Part shown: positions 46,768 to 57,245 of the stretch, piece after piece | Numbering within the stretch: position 1 is the stretch's first letter | How the letters are laid out: every line of letters starts with the position of its first letter | NCBI GenBank assembly: GCA_028819495.1 | Contig: JAPPLI010000191.1 | Coordinates: 1-64,000 of the forward strand | Length of the DNA stretch: 64,000 nucleotides | From: Gammaproteobacteria bacterium | Lineage (GTDB): Bacteria > Pseudomonadota > Gammaproteobacteria > Eutrophobiales > Eutrophobiaceae | Reading direction: 5' to 3' | Program-made: the position numbers and the translations under genes | Notes under the pieces: generated by a model | Databases searched by the model: none | Seen by the model: only the letters and a program-made list of their open reading frames with translations | Told to the model about the DNA's origin: nothing

Positions 46768-48072
46768 TCAGTCGGACCGGAATGGGCCCCATGCCGGTTC
46801 CCGCACCTCGCCGTCCTGCAAGGCCAGGCGCTGGCGCACTTTGCCGTCCGCGGAGACCGCGGCCAGTTCGGAACCGTAACGGCCGTTGGTGGCGTAGATG
46901 ATCATGCTGCCGTTAGGTGAGAAACTGGGGGATTCATCCAGCCGGTTATTGGTCAGGACACTCAGGCTGCCGTTCCCTGTGTCGAGATAGGCAATCCGGT
47001 ATGCGCCGTTACTGCCGTACACCATGGTGATGCCGGCGCCGTCAGGGGAATGGCGCGGCCGCGCGAAATAAGATCCGTCAAAGGTGAGGCGCCGGGGGGC
47101 GCCGCCCTGCAGGCCGACCTCGTAGATCTGCGGGGTCCCGCCGCGGTCGGAAGTAAATACGAGTCTGCTGCCGTCCGGCGACCAGTTCGGTTCCGTGTCA
47201 ATGGCGCGGTGCCGGGTGATTCGCTGCAGTGAATTGCCGGCCAGGTGCAGCACGTAGATTTCCGGATTGCCGTCTTTGGACAGGGTCATGGCCAACCGGC
47301 CGCCGTCGGGGGAAAACGCCGGCGCGCTGTTTATGCCCTCATGGGCAGCCACCTCTTCCCTCCGGCCGGTACGAACATCCTGTATGAACACCGAGGAACT
47401 GTCTCCTTCGAAGGAAACATAGGCGAGGCGCTTGCCGTCCGGCGACCAGGCCGGCGACATCAGCGCCTGGTCGGATTTGAGCAGTTCCCGCGGGTTGAAG
47501 CCGTCGGCATCGGCGATTTTCAGGCTGTAGCGTTCCTCCCCGGCCGCATTCTGTTTCACCGTCACGTAGGCAATCCGCGTATCGAATGCGCCGCGCACAC
47601 CAGTCAACTTTTCGAATATGAGGTCGCTGATACGGTGCGCTTTACGGCGCAGCTGTTGGCGTGTAGCCATGATGCGAAAGCCGGTGAGTTGCGATCTCTT
47701 GTAGACGTCAAGCAACCTGAATTCGATTTCAAATTCTCCCTCCCCAGTCTGTTTCAGGTTGCCGATGACGATATTTTCCATGCGCAGTAATTGCCAGTCG
47801 CTGAAATTGACGTGCCCGAATTCCACCGGACGTTGCGGCATCTCGTTCTCATCCATGGTAGCGAAGCGGCCGCTTTTTTCCAGGTTGTTGGCAATCGTCG
47901 TATGCAGGTCAATCGGCTGCTCGCCGGGAACCCCGTTCCAGTCGAACGGTATAACGGCGATGGGCAGCGTATTCTCGACGCCGGTATCGATAATAATTTC
48001 CAGTTCGCCCTGGGCATGGGCACGAGGCGCGGCCGACAGCAACAGGATCAACAGGCAGCAAATATATCTCAC
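46768..48072 (-). CDS. tolB: Tol-Pal system beta-propeller protein TolB
   Basis: SPAWSPDGKRLAYVSFEGDSS; EPNWSPDGSRLVFTSDRGGTPQIYEV. Confidence 0.97.
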   Translation of the reverse strand: MRYICCLLILLLSAAPRAHAQGELEIIIDTGVENTLPIAVIPFDWNGVPGEQPIDLHTTIANNLEKSGRFATMDENEMPQRPVEFGHVNFSDWQLLRMENIVIGNLKQTGEGEFEIEFRLLDVYKRSQLTGFRIMATRQQLRRKAHRISDLIFEKLTGVRGAFDTRIAYVTVKQNAAGEERYSLKIADADGFNPRELLKSDQALMSPAWSPDGKRLAYVSFEGDSSSVFIQDVRTGRREEVAAHEGINSAPAFSPDGGRLAMTLSKDGNPEIYVLHLAGNSLQRITRHRAIDTEPNWSPDGSRLVFTSDRGGTPQIYEVGLQGGAPRRLTFDGSYFARPRHSPDGAGITMVYGSNGAYRIAYLDTGNGSLSVLTNNRLDESPSFSPNGSMIIYATNGRYGSELAAVSADGKVRQRLALQDGEVREPAWGPFRSD

Positions 48073-48076
48073 GTCA

Positions 48077-48961
48077 TCAGTCCTCGGGTCTGAATATCAG
48101 ATTGAATTTTCTGAGGCCCAGTCGGTCGAGTGTGTCCGCGTCCGCCGGTAACGGCAACGGAGAGGCCTTGTCCACCGCTGTGACTGCCCTCCGGTCAAAC
48201 ACCTCATTGCCGCTGGTTTTATGCACAGTCACGCTGACCACCACACCTCCTGGCACGGTTTGTACCGATAATACGCATTCCAGTCCTTTAGGCAAGCCGG
48301 TTTTGTTAAAGTTGCGGGTGACTTTCTGATAAATCGCCGAAGTAATCTTCTGCTTGGTTATATTATCCTGCGCCTGCTGTTCCCGGGCGAGTTGTTTGCG
48401 TTTTGCCTCTGCTTCTGCCTGTTTCCTCTTTTCCTCTTCCTGCCTTTTCCGTTCCGCCTCAGCCTTGCGCTTTTCCTCTTCCAGGCGCGCCTGTTCTGCC
48501 TGGGCTTTACGGTTCTCTTCCTCAATGCTTTTCAATTCCGCTGCTGCCTTGAGCTTTTCCTGTTTAATTCGATCGCGTTCCGCGGCTATCCTGCGTTCTT
48601 CCTCCTTGCGCTTCTTCTCGGCCTCGCTCTTGCGTTTCTCCTCCTCCTTGCGTTTCCGTTCCGCGGCCTGTTTCTTCCTTTCCTCCTCTTTTCGTCTCTT
48701 CTCCACCGCGCTGGCCTGTTCTTCCAGGTCTTTCAGCTTCTTTTCCATGGCCCGCTGCTTTTCCTGTTCCAGTTCCCTGAGCCGTTGCAGTTCCTGCTCC
48801 ACCGCCTGGTCGTCGACCGTCACCGCCTCAACGATGTTTTCCGCGGGTTTGGGTTTGAAAACGGGCGTGCGCGGGGCATCAAAATTAACGACCAGCGCCG
48901 TGATCACCACGGCGTGCAGCGCAAGGGAATACAGGAGCGAACGAAGCGTCAGGAACCCCAT
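48077..48961 (-). CDS. tolA: Cell envelope integrity protein TolA
   Basis: Single TM, long K/E/A/R coiled coil, C-terminal TonB-like domain. Confidence 0.93.
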   Translation of the reverse strand: MGFLTLRSLLYSLALHAVVITALVVNFDAPRTPVFKPKPAENIVEAVTVDDQAVEQELQRLRELEQEKQRAMEKKLKDLEEQASAVEKRRKEEERKKQAAERKRKEEEKRKSEAEKKRKEEERRIAAERDRIKQEKLKAAAELKSIEEENRKAQAEQARLEEEKRKAEAERKRQEEEKRKQAEAEAKRKQLAREQQAQDNITKQKITSAIYQKVTRNFNKTGLPKGLECVLSVQTVPGGVVVSVTVHKTSGNEVFDRRAVTAVDKASPLPLPADADTLDRLGLRKFNLIFRPED

Positions 48962-48967
48962 GGCGCA

Positions 48968-49390
48968 TCACTGCTCAGGCGGTTCGGTGATCAGGCCGAT
49001 GCCTTTCACGCCGGCGCCCTGCAGCAGGGCCATGGCCTGCACCACCCGCCCGTAATTGACGTCAGTATCCCCTTTTACCAGCACCGGGAGCTTGGGACGG
49101 TATTTCACCAATGCGCTTACCCTGTTGACCAGCACCTCGGGGGAGACCGGCTGATCCTGGTTCTCGCCGTAATTGATGAAAAAGTTCCCGGCCGCATCCA
49201 CGCTGACGATCACGGGATCGCTGTCGCTGGCCGGCAACGGTTCCGATGGGACCTGCGGCAGATCGATCTTTACTCCCTGGCTGAGCAGCGGCGCGGTGAT
49301 CATGAATATGATCAGCAACACCAGCATCACGTCGATGTAGGGAACGACGTTAATCTCGGACATGGGACGTTTTCGGATTCGGTGCCGCAT
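48968..49390 (-). CDS. tolR: Protein TolR
   Basis: MSEINVVPYIDVMLVLLIIFMITAPLLSQGVKIDLP. Confidence 0.96.
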   Translation of the reverse strand: MRHRIRKRPMSEINVVPYIDVMLVLLIIFMITAPLLSQGVKIDLPQVPSEPLPASDSDPVIVSVDAAGNFFINYGENQDQPVSPEVLVNRVSALVKYRPKLPVLVKGDTDVNYGRVVQAMALLQGAGVKGIGLITEPPEQ

Positions 49391-49400
49391 AATATCCGCT

Positions 49401-50081
49401 TCAGCTATGGGCCTGGTGGTGGAGTATGGCGGAGAACTCTTCTATGAAGGTATCGTAACGGTTTACCAGCCGTTCCACGTCATTGGAAAACCGGTTATAG
49501 GCTATCACCGCGGGGATTGCGGCAAACAGCCCCATCGCGGTGGCTATCAGGGCCTCCGCAATGCCCGGCGCTACCATGGATATGGAGGCCTGCTGCACGT
49601 TCCCCAACGCGCGGAAGCTGTTCATGATGCCCCAGACCGTACCGAACAGTCCCACGTACGGGCTGGTGGAACCCACAGAGGCGAGGAATGACAGGTGCAC
49701 CTCCAGTTCTTCAACCTCCTTGTTGAGCGCGACGCGCATGGCGCGCTGCGCCCCTTCCATGACGACATCCGGTACTGCGCCCCTGTTGTTCTGCAGGCGC
49801 ACAAATTCCCTGAAACCGGCCTCGAACAACAGTTCCATGCCGCTTGCTTCGGCGCGTCTTTCGTTGATCTGCTGATACAGGGGTGTCAACTCATCCAGCG
49901 ACCAGAAGTGTTCCTCGAATGTGTCGGCTGCGCGCTTGGCCCGGTTCAGCCACACGCGTTTTTTGAATATCATCGTCCAGGACATGACGGAGGCGACGAC
50001 AAGCATAAGCATGACCGCCTGTACCGGAAAACTGGCATTGGTGATCAGGTGAAAAAAGGACATGTCAGGAGTCATGGGCAA
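49401..50081 (-). CDS. tolQ: Protein TolQ
   Basis: MSFFHLITNASFPVQAVMLMLVVASVMSWTMIFKK; VGSTSPYVGLFGTVWGIMNSFRAL. Confidence 0.96.
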   Translation of the reverse strand: MPMTPDMSFFHLITNASFPVQAVMLMLVVASVMSWTMIFKKRVWLNRAKRAADTFEEHFWSLDELTPLYQQINERRAEASGMELLFEAGFREFVRLQNNRGAVPDVVMEGAQRAMRVALNKEVEELEVHLSFLASVGSTSPYVGLFGTVWGIMNSFRALGNVQQASISMVAPGIAEALIATAMGLFAAIPAVIAYNRFSNDVERLVNRYDTFIEEFSAILHHQAHS

Positions 50082-50109
50082 GGTCCGTACTGTGCGTTCT
50101 ATGACAGGT

Positions 50110-50151
50110 GGGGTCAGAGTAAGAAATTCGAAGAATTTTTACTCTGACCCC
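50110..50151. repeat. Palindrome family A, copy 3 (inverted relative to copy 2)
   Basis: ggggtcagagtaagaaattcgaagaatttttactctgacccc; its reverse complement differs from copy 2 at one position. Confidence 0.9.
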
Positions 50152-50186
50152 GGCATTGGGCATACGTTTCGGTGTGTAGCGCAAGG

Positions 50187-51239
50187 TTATCCGTCCGCGC
50201 CGTTTTGATCAAATAAATCGGCTTCCACCACCCGGCTTTTCGGCACGGGCAGGCCGAAGTGGGTCCAGGCATGCCTGGTCGCCATTCGCCCCCTTGAAGT
50301 ACGCACCATAAAGCCCTGCTGTATCAGGTAGGGCTCGATAACATCTTCTATCGTATCCTTGACTTCGCCCAGCGCCGCGGCAATGCTGTCAATCCCTACC
50401 GGGCCGCCGTCGAATTTCTCTATGATGGTAAGCAGCAACTTGCGGTCCATCATGTCAAACCCGGAACCGTCGACGTTGAGCATGTCCAGGGCGCGGGATG
50501 CGGTCTCTTCGCTTATGCTGCCGTCCTCCTTGACTTCGCTGTAATCGCGCACCCGGCGCAACAGGCGGTTGGCGATGCGCGGGGTGCCGCGGGCGCGGGC
50601 CGCAATTTCGCGGGCGCCTGCGGGCGCAATAGGCACGTCCAGTATGCCCGCCGACCGGATAACGATATCGGCAAGGTCCGCCGCCGAATAAAACTCCAGC
50701 CGTTGCACGATGCCGAAGCGGTCCCGCAGCGGCGACGTCAGCAGTCCCGCCCGGGTCGTGGCGCCGACCAGCGTGAAGTGGGGGACGTCGAGCTTGATGG
50801 CCCGCGCCGCCGGCCCCTCTCCGATCATGATGTCAATCTGGTAATCTTCCATGGCGGGGTAGAGGACCTCTTCCACCACCGGGCTGAGCCGGTGTATCTC
50901 GTCGATAAACAATACGTCCCTGGGTTCCAGGTTGGTCAACAGCGCCGCCAGGTCGCCGGGCCGTTCCAGCACCGGGCCCGAGGTCTGGCGCAGGTTCACC
51001 CCCAGTTCATTGGCGATAATATGCGCCAGGGTCGTTTTTCCCAGGCCGGGGGGGCCGAAGATCAGCACGTGGTCCATGGCTTCGGCCCGTTTCCTTGCCG
51101 CGCCGATGAAAATCTCCATCTGTTCCTGTACCACAGGCTGGCCGCGGTAATCGCTGAGCCGACGCGGGCGCAGGGCGCTGGCGGCCGCTTCGTCCTCTTT
51201 TGACGCGCGCGCTGAAATGACCGGGTTGGGTTCGCTCAC
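50187..51239 (-). CDS. ruvB: Holliday junction helicase RuvB
   Basis: [66 protein letters not shown]. Confidence 0.98.
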   Translation of the reverse strand: MSEPNPVISARASKEDEAAASALRPRRLSDYRGQPVVQEQMEIFIGAARKRAEAMDHVLIFGPPGLGKTTLAHIIANELGVNLRQTSGPVLERPGDLAALLTNLEPRDVLFIDEIHRLSPVVEEVLYPAMEDYQIDIMIGEGPAARAIKLDVPHFTLVGATTRAGLLTSPLRDRFGIVQRLEFYSAADLADIVIRSAGILDVPIAPAGAREIAARARGTPRIANRLLRRVRDYSEVKEDGSISEETASRALDMLNVDGSGFDMMDRKLLLTIIEKFDGGPVGIDSIAAALGEVKDTIEDVIEPYLIQQGFMVRTSRGRMATRHAWTHFGLPVPKSRVVEADLFDQNGADG

Positions 51240-51255
51240 GCCGGCTCACGCCTCC

Positions 51256-51858
51256 TTACGCCATGGCGGCCTTCAACGCGGCGCGAATCAAGGCCTCGCT
51301 GTCCATGTCATCGGCGGCCACCGCGTGCACCAAGCGGCTGGCCTCCTGGGGCCTGTAGCCCAGGGAAATCATGGCGCTCACCGCGTCGCTGACCGGGTCG
51401 GCCGCATGGGAACCAGTCCCGGCGCCGGCCTTGTCCGGCGGCGCGGCGGCGCCCCAACCCTCCAGGCGGTCGCGCATTTCCACGATGAGCCGTTGCGCCG
51501 TCTTCTTGCCCACGCCCGGCAGGCGCTGGAGCCGGGTGTCATCACCTGTTTCGATACACTGTCCGAATTCCGCCGCATTGATCCCCGATAGTATCGCCAG
51601 CGCCATTTTGGCGCCGATGCCGTTGACCTTGATCAACGCGCGGAACAGGTTGCGCTCGTCCTCACCGCCGAAACCATACAGCGTGTGGGAATCCTCCCGT
51701 ACCGACAGGTGGGTCAGGAGTTCAGCCTCCTCCCCCGCGTCCGGCAGCTGGTAGAAGGTGTTCATGGACGCCTCCAGCTCGTAGCCGACGCCGTTAACGT
51801 CCAGGAGCAAACCCGGCGGTTGTTTTTTCACTATCCGGCCGCGCAGGAAACCGATCAC
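51256..51858 (-). CDS. ruvA: Holliday junction protein RuvA (GTG start)
   Basis: VIGFLRGRIVKKQPPGLLLDVNGVGYELEASMNTF; LPGVGKKTAQRLIVEMRDRL. Confidence 0.95.
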   Translation of the reverse strand: MIGFLRGRIVKKQPPGLLLDVNGVGYELEASMNTFYQLPDAGEEAELLTHLSVREDSHTLYGFGGEDERNLFRALIKVNGIGAKMALAILSGINAAEFGQCIETGDDTRLQRLPGVGKKTAQRLIVEMRDRLEGWGAAAPPDKAGAGTGSHAADPVSDAVSAMISLGYRPQEASRLVHAVAADDMDSEALIRAALKAAMA

Positions 51859-52379
51859 CGGGCCTGTCCCCGCTGCTTTGTTGACAACTCCCTGAGACGC
51901 ATTATGTTCTCCCGGGAATGCCCGTGGCACAGGGCGACCGCAAGCGCGTCCGCGGCGTCCGCCTGGGGAATGCCCTCCAGGCACAACAGCACCTTCACCA
52001 TGTACTGCACCTGGGCCTTCTCGGCATGGCCTTTGCCTACGGTGGCCTGTTTCACCTGGTTTGCCGTGTATTCAAACACCGGCAGGTCGCGTTCTGCGCA
52101 AACGGTAATGGCGGCGCCCCGTGACTGCCCCAGCTTCAACGCGGAATCGGCATTGCGATACATGAAGACTTTTTCCACGGCGCATTCGTCCGGCGTAAAT
52201 TCATTGATTACGGCGCCGATGCCCCGGAAGATCTGGCGCAGCCTGTCGGACAACTCCCCGGCCTGTGTAGTTACCTGGCCGTGGGTGACATGCACGGCCC
52301 GGTTGCCGTCCATATCGATCAAGCCGTACCCCGTATGCAAGGAGCCGGGGTCGATGCCGAGAATCCTGAGTTTATGCAC
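51855..52379 (-). CDS. ruvC: Holliday junction resolvase RuvC
   Basis: RILGIDPGSLHTGYGLID; VEKVFMYRNADSALKLGQSRGAAI; QADAADALAVALCH. Confidence 0.96.
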   Translation of the reverse strand: MHKLRILGIDPGSLHTGYGLIDMDGNRAVHVTHGQVTTQAGELSDRLRQIFRGIGAVINEFTPDECAVEKVFMYRNADSALKLGQSRGAAITVCAERDLPVFEYTANQVKQATVGKGHAEKAQVQYMVKVLLCLEGIPQADAADALAVALCHGHSRENIMRLRELSTKQRGQAR

Positions 52380-52484
52380 TCATCCGCCTCTCTCTATTGT
52401 TCATTCCCCGCTCGTCATTCTGCAGCCTGCCCTTGGTGAATGCCAAGGAAGGCAGGAATCAGGCAACCCCCAAAGGACAACCCC

Positions 52485-52511
52485 GTCATTCCCGCGAAGG
52501 CGGGAATCCAG
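52485..52511. repeat. dRS3/REP-like palindrome
   Basis: gtcattcccgcgaaggcgggaatccag. Confidence 0.8.
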
Positions 52512-52539
52512 CAGATAACCGCGCGCAAGCGCACTTTTT

Positions 52540-53286
52540 TCAGTCAATCTGCGCCAGAATTCCATCAGGGATTTCCGCATTGGAATACACTTTCTGTACG
52601 TCGTTCAGGTCTTCCAGGGTGTCCAGCAGGCGAATCATGGTCTGCGCGCCGTTCAGGTCCAGCGTCTGGCCGGTTGCCGCGCGCATCGTGATCTCTGCGG
52701 CAGCGGGCGGGTGGCCGGTCTCAACCAGGCTGTCCCTGACTTCGAGAAAGTCATCCGGCGTCGTCAATACGTCAACGGAACCGTCATCATTGCCGGCAAC
52801 ATCGTCCGCGCCCGCTTCCAGCGCCGCTTCCAGTAATTCGTCCTCATCGGTCCCGGGCGGATAGGAAAGCAGTCCCACCTTGGAAAACAGGTAAGCGACC
52901 GAGCCATCGGTTCCCAGGTTGCCGCCGCACTTGGTGAAGGCATGGCGCACTTCGGCGACGGTGCGGTTGCGGTTGTCGGTCATGCAGTCGACCATCACGG
53001 CTACGCCGCCCGGCCCATAACCTTCGTAACGAACTTCTTCCAGGCTTTCGCCCTCTCCGCCGCCCGCTCCCCGTTTCACCGCCCGCTCGATGGTGTCCTT
53101 GGGCATATTTCCGGCCAAGGCGTTGTCGATGGCGGCGCGCAGCCTCGGGTTCCCGCCCGGGTCGGGGCCGCCCAGCCGGGCGGATACCGTGACTTCGCGG
53201 ATCAGCCTGCTGAACAATTTACCCCGCTTGGCGTCTTGGCGGCCCTTGCGATGCTGGATGTTCGCCCACTTGCTGTGTCCTGCCAT
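52540..53286 (-). CDS. YebC/PmpR family transcriptional regulator
   Basis: MAGHSKWANIQHRKGRQDAKRGKLFSRLIREVTVSARLGGPDPGGNPRLRAAI. Confidence 0.96.
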   Translation of the reverse strand: MAGHSKWANIQHRKGRQDAKRGKLFSRLIREVTVSARLGGPDPGGNPRLRAAIDNALAGNMPKDTIERAVKRGAGGGEGESLEEVRYEGYGPGGVAVMVDCMTDNRNRTVAEVRHAFTKCGGNLGTDGSVAYLFSKVGLLSYPPGTDEDELLEAALEAGADDVAGNDDGSVDVLTTPDDFLEVRDSLVETGHPPAAAEITMRAATGQTLDLNGAQTMIRLLDTLEDLNDVQKVYSNAEIPDGILAQID

Positions 53287-53536
53287 GCCTGAATTTTACC
53301 ACTTGCCGGAAAGACAACAAGGCTTATCCGCTCCGGATGCCGAAAAATGGTTTGCACGGGTGAAAAGCCATTGACTTTTTTACGGCGTCAGCTAACATAT
53401 CAAATGCCCGTCAGGAAACAGTGTTTCTCCATGAGCAAAGGGCAGGGTTGGCCGGTCATTCAACCCGGATGACCGGCGGATATTAATGAGTAATTCCTGA
53501 AATGAATCGATAAGGAGACAGAACGCGAGTACGATA

Positions 53537-53764
53537 ATGATTGCCGAAATCTATGAGGCCCTGGTAGAAGCAGGAGCGTCCGAAGAAAAAGCGAAAGCTG
53601 CGGCCGGGGCAGTGCCTGTGGGAGAAAGCCTGGCCACGAAAGCCGATATTCAGGCTGCGAAAGATGATATTCAAGAGTTATGGTCTGAAATACGGGTTTT
53701 GAAATTCGCCGTGTTTACTCTCTATCCCTTTGTTATTGCCATAACTTATCGAATTTTTTCCTGA
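53537..53764 (+). CDS. Small protein, Ala-rich/coiled-coil with C-terminal TM segment
   Basis: IYEALVEAGASEEKAKAAAGAV...SEIRVLKFAVFTLYPFVIAITYRIFS. Confidence 0.6.
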   Translation: MIAEIYEALVEAGASEEKAKAAAGAVPVGESLATKADIQAAKDDIQELWSEIRVLKFAVFTLYPFVIAITYRIFS

Positions 53765-53775
53765 CCCGCACAGGG

Positions 53776-54849
53776 TCAGGCGTCACTGTTTCCGTAAATG
53801 ACCTGTTTGCGTTGCGCGGCAAAATTCAGCAGGCGCTCGATGGGTATGCGGGCGCGTTCGATGATGTCCTCATCGACAAAAATCTCGTTGGCGCCTGATC
53901 TGATTGTTTCCTGCAGTTTTGTGAGGCTGTTCATGGCCATCCACGGACAGTGGGCGCAACTCTTGCAGGTTGCTCCCCGGCCGGCCGTGGGCGCCTCCAT
54001 AAAGGTCTTGTCCGGGGCCGCCTGCTGCATCTTGTAGAAGATGCCCCGGTCGGTTGCAACGATGAACATGTCCGAGTCCAGTTCCGTTGCCGCCTTGATG
54101 ATGCCCGTGGTGGAACCGACCACGTCGGCCTGGGCAATGACCGGCGCCGGGGACTCCGGGTGCACCAGCACCGTGGCGCGGGGGTGTTTCTTCCTTAATT
54201 CCGCCAGTTCCCTGCCCTTGAACTCCTCATGGACGATACAACTGCCCTGCCACAACACCATGTCGGCGCCGGACTGCGCCTGTACGTACTCTCCCAGGTA
54301 TTTGTCCGGCGCCCAGATGATCTTTTCCCCTTTTTCCGCCAGGCGCCGGACCACGTCCACCGCGCTGCCGGAGGTGACCATCCAGTCGGCGCGCGCCTTC
54401 ACCGCGGCGCTGGTGTTGGCGTACACCACCACGGTGCGGTCCGGGTGGCTGTTGCAGAACGCGTTGAACTCGTCGATGGGACAACCGATGTCCAGGGAAC
54501 AGTCCGCGTGCAGGTCCGGCATCAGGACCCGTTTTTCCGGGTTCAGGATCTTCGCGGTTTCGCCCATGAAACGCACCCCGCAAACGATCAGGGTCGAGGC
54601 GTCGGATTCATGGCCGAAGCGGGCCATATCGAGGGAATCGGAAACGTGCCCCCCGGTCTCATCAGCCAGCAACTGCAAATCCGGATCGGTGTAGTAATGC
54701 GCCACCAGCGCCGCGTCCTGTTCCCGCAACAGGCGCTTAATCCGGCGGATACATTCGTCCCTCTCCTCGCCGGGGAGTTGTTCGACTACCGTCTCAGGCA
54801 CCTGCTCCGGGAGCAGCCTGAAATCCGGGGGTGTAATGGCATTGTGCAT
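53776..54849 (-). CDS. nadA: Quinolinate synthase
   Basis: [49 protein letters not shown]. Confidence 0.96.
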   Translation of the reverse strand: MHNAITPPDFRLLPEQVPETVVEQLPGEERDECIRRIKRLLREQDAALVAHYYTDPDLQLLADETGGHVSDSLDMARFGHESDASTLIVCGVRFMGETAKILNPEKRVLMPDLHADCSLDIGCPIDEFNAFCNSHPDRTVVVYANTSAAVKARADWMVTSGSAVDVVRRLAEKGEKIIWAPDKYLGEYVQAQSGADMVLWQGSCIVHEEFKGRELAELRKKHPRATVLVHPESPAPVIAQADVVGSTTGIIKAATELDSDMFIVATDRGIFYKMQQAAPDKTFMEAPTAGRGATCKSCAHCPWMAMNSLTKLQETIRSGANEIFVDEDIIERARIPIERLLNFAAQRKQVIYGNSDA

Positions 54850-54978
54850 TGTGCGACCTGGTCCGGTAATCATAACCAACGCAATCGTAGTGCATCAATT
54901 GCCCTGAATCAAGGAATTGGGGCCAGGGTATTTGAAAATGGGTGGTGAACAGCCCGCTCACCGTGCTATACTGGCGCC

Positions 54979-55161
54979 ATGAGTACCTACCTCTACAAAG
55001 CGCTGATAGAAGCAAACGCGTCTGATACTGCCGCCACCGAAGCGGCTCGGGAAATCGATAGCTACAAACAGGACGTCGTGGCCCTGAAAACGAAAGTCGA
55101 TATCCTGCTGGTTGGCGTCGGCATCCTGATCGCCCTGGGCGTGATCGACAAGTTCCTGTGA
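54979..55161 (+). CDS. Small protein related in layout to 53537-53764 (coiled-coil plus C-terminal TM)
   Basis: MSTYLYKALIEANASDTAATEAAREIDSYKQDVVALKTKVDILLVGVGILIALGVIDKFL. Confidence 0.6.
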   Translation: MSTYLYKALIEANASDTAATEAAREIDSYKQDVVALKTKVDILLVGVGILIALGVIDKFL

Positions 55162-55169
55162 CACGGGCC

Positions 55170-57194
55170 TTACTGCATCCCGCAGTCATTGGCCAGGAAA
55201 TCCAGTAGCGTCGTGTAAAAATCCAGGTAGTGCCGGTAGCCCAGCGTATCGACGGTATGCGCGGCATCCACCAGTTTCAGGTACTTGTAGGGCTTGCCGC
55301 GTTTCTCCAGTTCCCGGGCAAACAGGTCGCTGTGCTTGATGGGGACGATCAGGTCGCGATCGCCGTGCACCAGCAGCACGGGCACGTTGACCGCGTCCAT
55401 GTTCTTGAGGGGAGACAGCCCGCCGCGCCACTTCTGGATCACGTCCCGGAACCGGTAATGCCATGTATCCTTCTCAATCAACTCCATGCTGCTCACCCCC
55501 GCGCCCGGGATCGAGCAGCGGTAGATATTGGGACTGCGCATGGAACCCACCATCGCCGAGTAGCCGCCGTAGCTCCAGCCGAAGATGGCCATCCTGTCCG
55601 GGTCGGCGATGCCCTGTTCCACCAGGTAGCGCATGCCGTCGTCCACGTCGTCCTGCATCCTGTAGCCCCACTGTTTATTGCCGGCGCTGTAATAGTCAAA
55701 GCCGAAGCCCGTGGAGCCGCGGAAGTTGGGCTGCAGCACGGCGTAACCCCGGGTCGCCAGCAGTTGCGGCCACTCGTCCCAGAAGGACGAGTTCCAGAAC
55801 AGCGAATCGCGGCTGCGCGGCCCGCCGTGGGGATGGGCGACGGCCGGGTACGGCGGTTCACCGGTTGTGGGCAGGGTTAGCACTGCATTGATTCTCATGC
55901 CGTCCCGGGCCTCGTACCAGATGGACGTGCGTTCGCCCAGTTGGTCCGGCTGGATTGCAGACGCTCTGCCCAGGAGCTGGATACGGGATTTGTCCTGCAG
56001 CAGGTAGTAACGGCCCGGCTCCTTCGGCCCCATGGAACGGACGATGATGTACTTGTCCTGCGCCGCGCGGTCATGGATCCTGTTGAAGTTGCCCGGTGGC
56101 AGGACCGCGTCGATGGACTGTTGCAGGGCTGCGGCAGTCTCGTCGATATAATGAATGGTGTAGGAGTCGCCCACGTACGAGAATCCCACCAGTTGCGGGT
56201 CCTCATCACCGTCCACGCACGCCTGCGAGATACAGGCCCGGACAATGTCCCTGGCATCATAGCGGTTGATCGCGAACAACAGGTCGGGTTCGGCCTGCGG
56301 GCGTTCCATATCGAACAGGTAGATGCCTTCCGTGTCGCGATCTTTTGCCCACAACACATATGCCTGGTTGTAGTCCGGTGGTTCGAAGCCCAGGATTTCC
56401 ACGTAACGGTCCTCGTCCACGTCCCAGGTCAGCCAGTCGCTCCAGTCACTCCAGTCGCCGTCTGTTCCGGTCCGGAATTGCATGGTAATGGTGTTGTCGT
56501 GACGGTTGGCGCGGCTGCGCACACGGGCGTTGCCGTCCTTGTCGAACTCGTAGCCGAAGTAATCTGCGGAGAACTTGAAGACCGGCCGGGGTTGTCCGTT
56601 GTTGACGTTCACCTTGAACACCTCGGTGCCGTTTTCCTCGGCATTGAACCACTCTATCAGCACCCAGTCATCCTCGGTGGGCAGACGCGAGACCACCCTG
56701 GGGCTGAACAGACGTTGCACATAGGTCTCAAATGCGAAGCGGGTGATATTGGATTTGCTCGGCAATTCCACCCAGCGCCCGCCGTCGATGCCTACGGACA
56801 GCAGTTTCCAGGCATAGGTCTTGACCTTGCCGGCCGCGCCGATGCCGGCCCGGTTGTAACCGACACGCCGTCCCGGCACCTCCACCGGCTGGCGCGTGCG
56901 GATCAGCAGGCGTTCGTCATTGGCCCAGTTCACCCCGACGATGTCCATGTGTTCCGCGCCCAGTGTGTACGGGTCCTTATCCAAGCGCGCGGTCTCATAG
57001 ATGTCCACCACGTAATTCTGTCCGGGCCCGGGCAGGCGCATGATCGCCAGGTGCTCGCCGGAAGGGGACAGGTCAACGTCGCGCACCAGGGGCCGCATGG
57101 CGAACTCTTCCAGGGTCGGCGGCTCGAGCGCGGCGCCGGCAGGAGTAAACAGTAACAGGGCCAGCACAACGGAGGAGGCAATCCCGCGCATCAT
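55170..57194 (-). CDS. S9 family prolyl oligopeptidase-like peptidase
   Basis: Signal peptide; IFGWSYGGYSAMVG catalytic Ser; VPVLLVHGDRDLIVPIKHS; DAAHTVD. Confidence 0.92.
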   Translation of the reverse strand: MMRGIASSVVLALLLFTPAGAALEPPTLEEFAMRPLVRDVDLSPSGEHLAIMRLPGPGQNYVVDIYETARLDKDPYTLGAEHMDIVGVNWANDERLLIRTRQPVEVPGRRVGYNRAGIGAAGKVKTYAWKLLSVGIDGGRWVELPSKSNITRFAFETYVQRLFSPRVVSRLPTEDDWVLIEWFNAEENGTEVFKVNVNNGQPRPVFKFSADYFGYEFDKDGNARVRSRANRHDNTITMQFRTGTDGDWSDWSDWLTWDVDEDRYVEILGFEPPDYNQAYVLWAKDRDTEGIYLFDMERPQAEPDLLFAINRYDARDIVRACISQACVDGDEDPQLVGFSYVGDSYTIHYIDETAAALQQSIDAVLPPGNFNRIHDRAAQDKYIIVRSMGPKEPGRYYLLQDKSRIQLLGRASAIQPDQLGERTSIWYEARDGMRINAVLTLPTTGEPPYPAVAHPHGGPRSRDSLFWNSSFWDEWPQLLATRGYAVLQPNFRGSTGFGFDYYSAGNKQWGYRMQDDVDDGMRYLVEQGIADPDRMAIFGWSYGGYSAMVGSMRSPNIYRCSIPGAGVSSMELIEKDTWHYRFRDVIQKWRGGLSPLKNMDAVNVPVLLVHGDRDLIVPIKHSDLFARELEKRGKPYKYLKLVDAAHTVDTLGYRHYLDFYTTLLDFLANDCGMQ

Positions 57195-57245
57195 CACGCC
57201 TGACAACCGTAAGCCTACATCTTCAGAATAGCGATGGGGGTGAGA

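Noticed and set aside
48392-49447. Phe/Leu-rich plus-strand ORF opposite tolA/tolR
   Set aside because: Antisense of Lys/Glu-rich tolA coding sequence
55941-57155. 404-aa plus-strand ORF opposite the S9 peptidase
   Set aside because: Antisense shadow ORF, no motif
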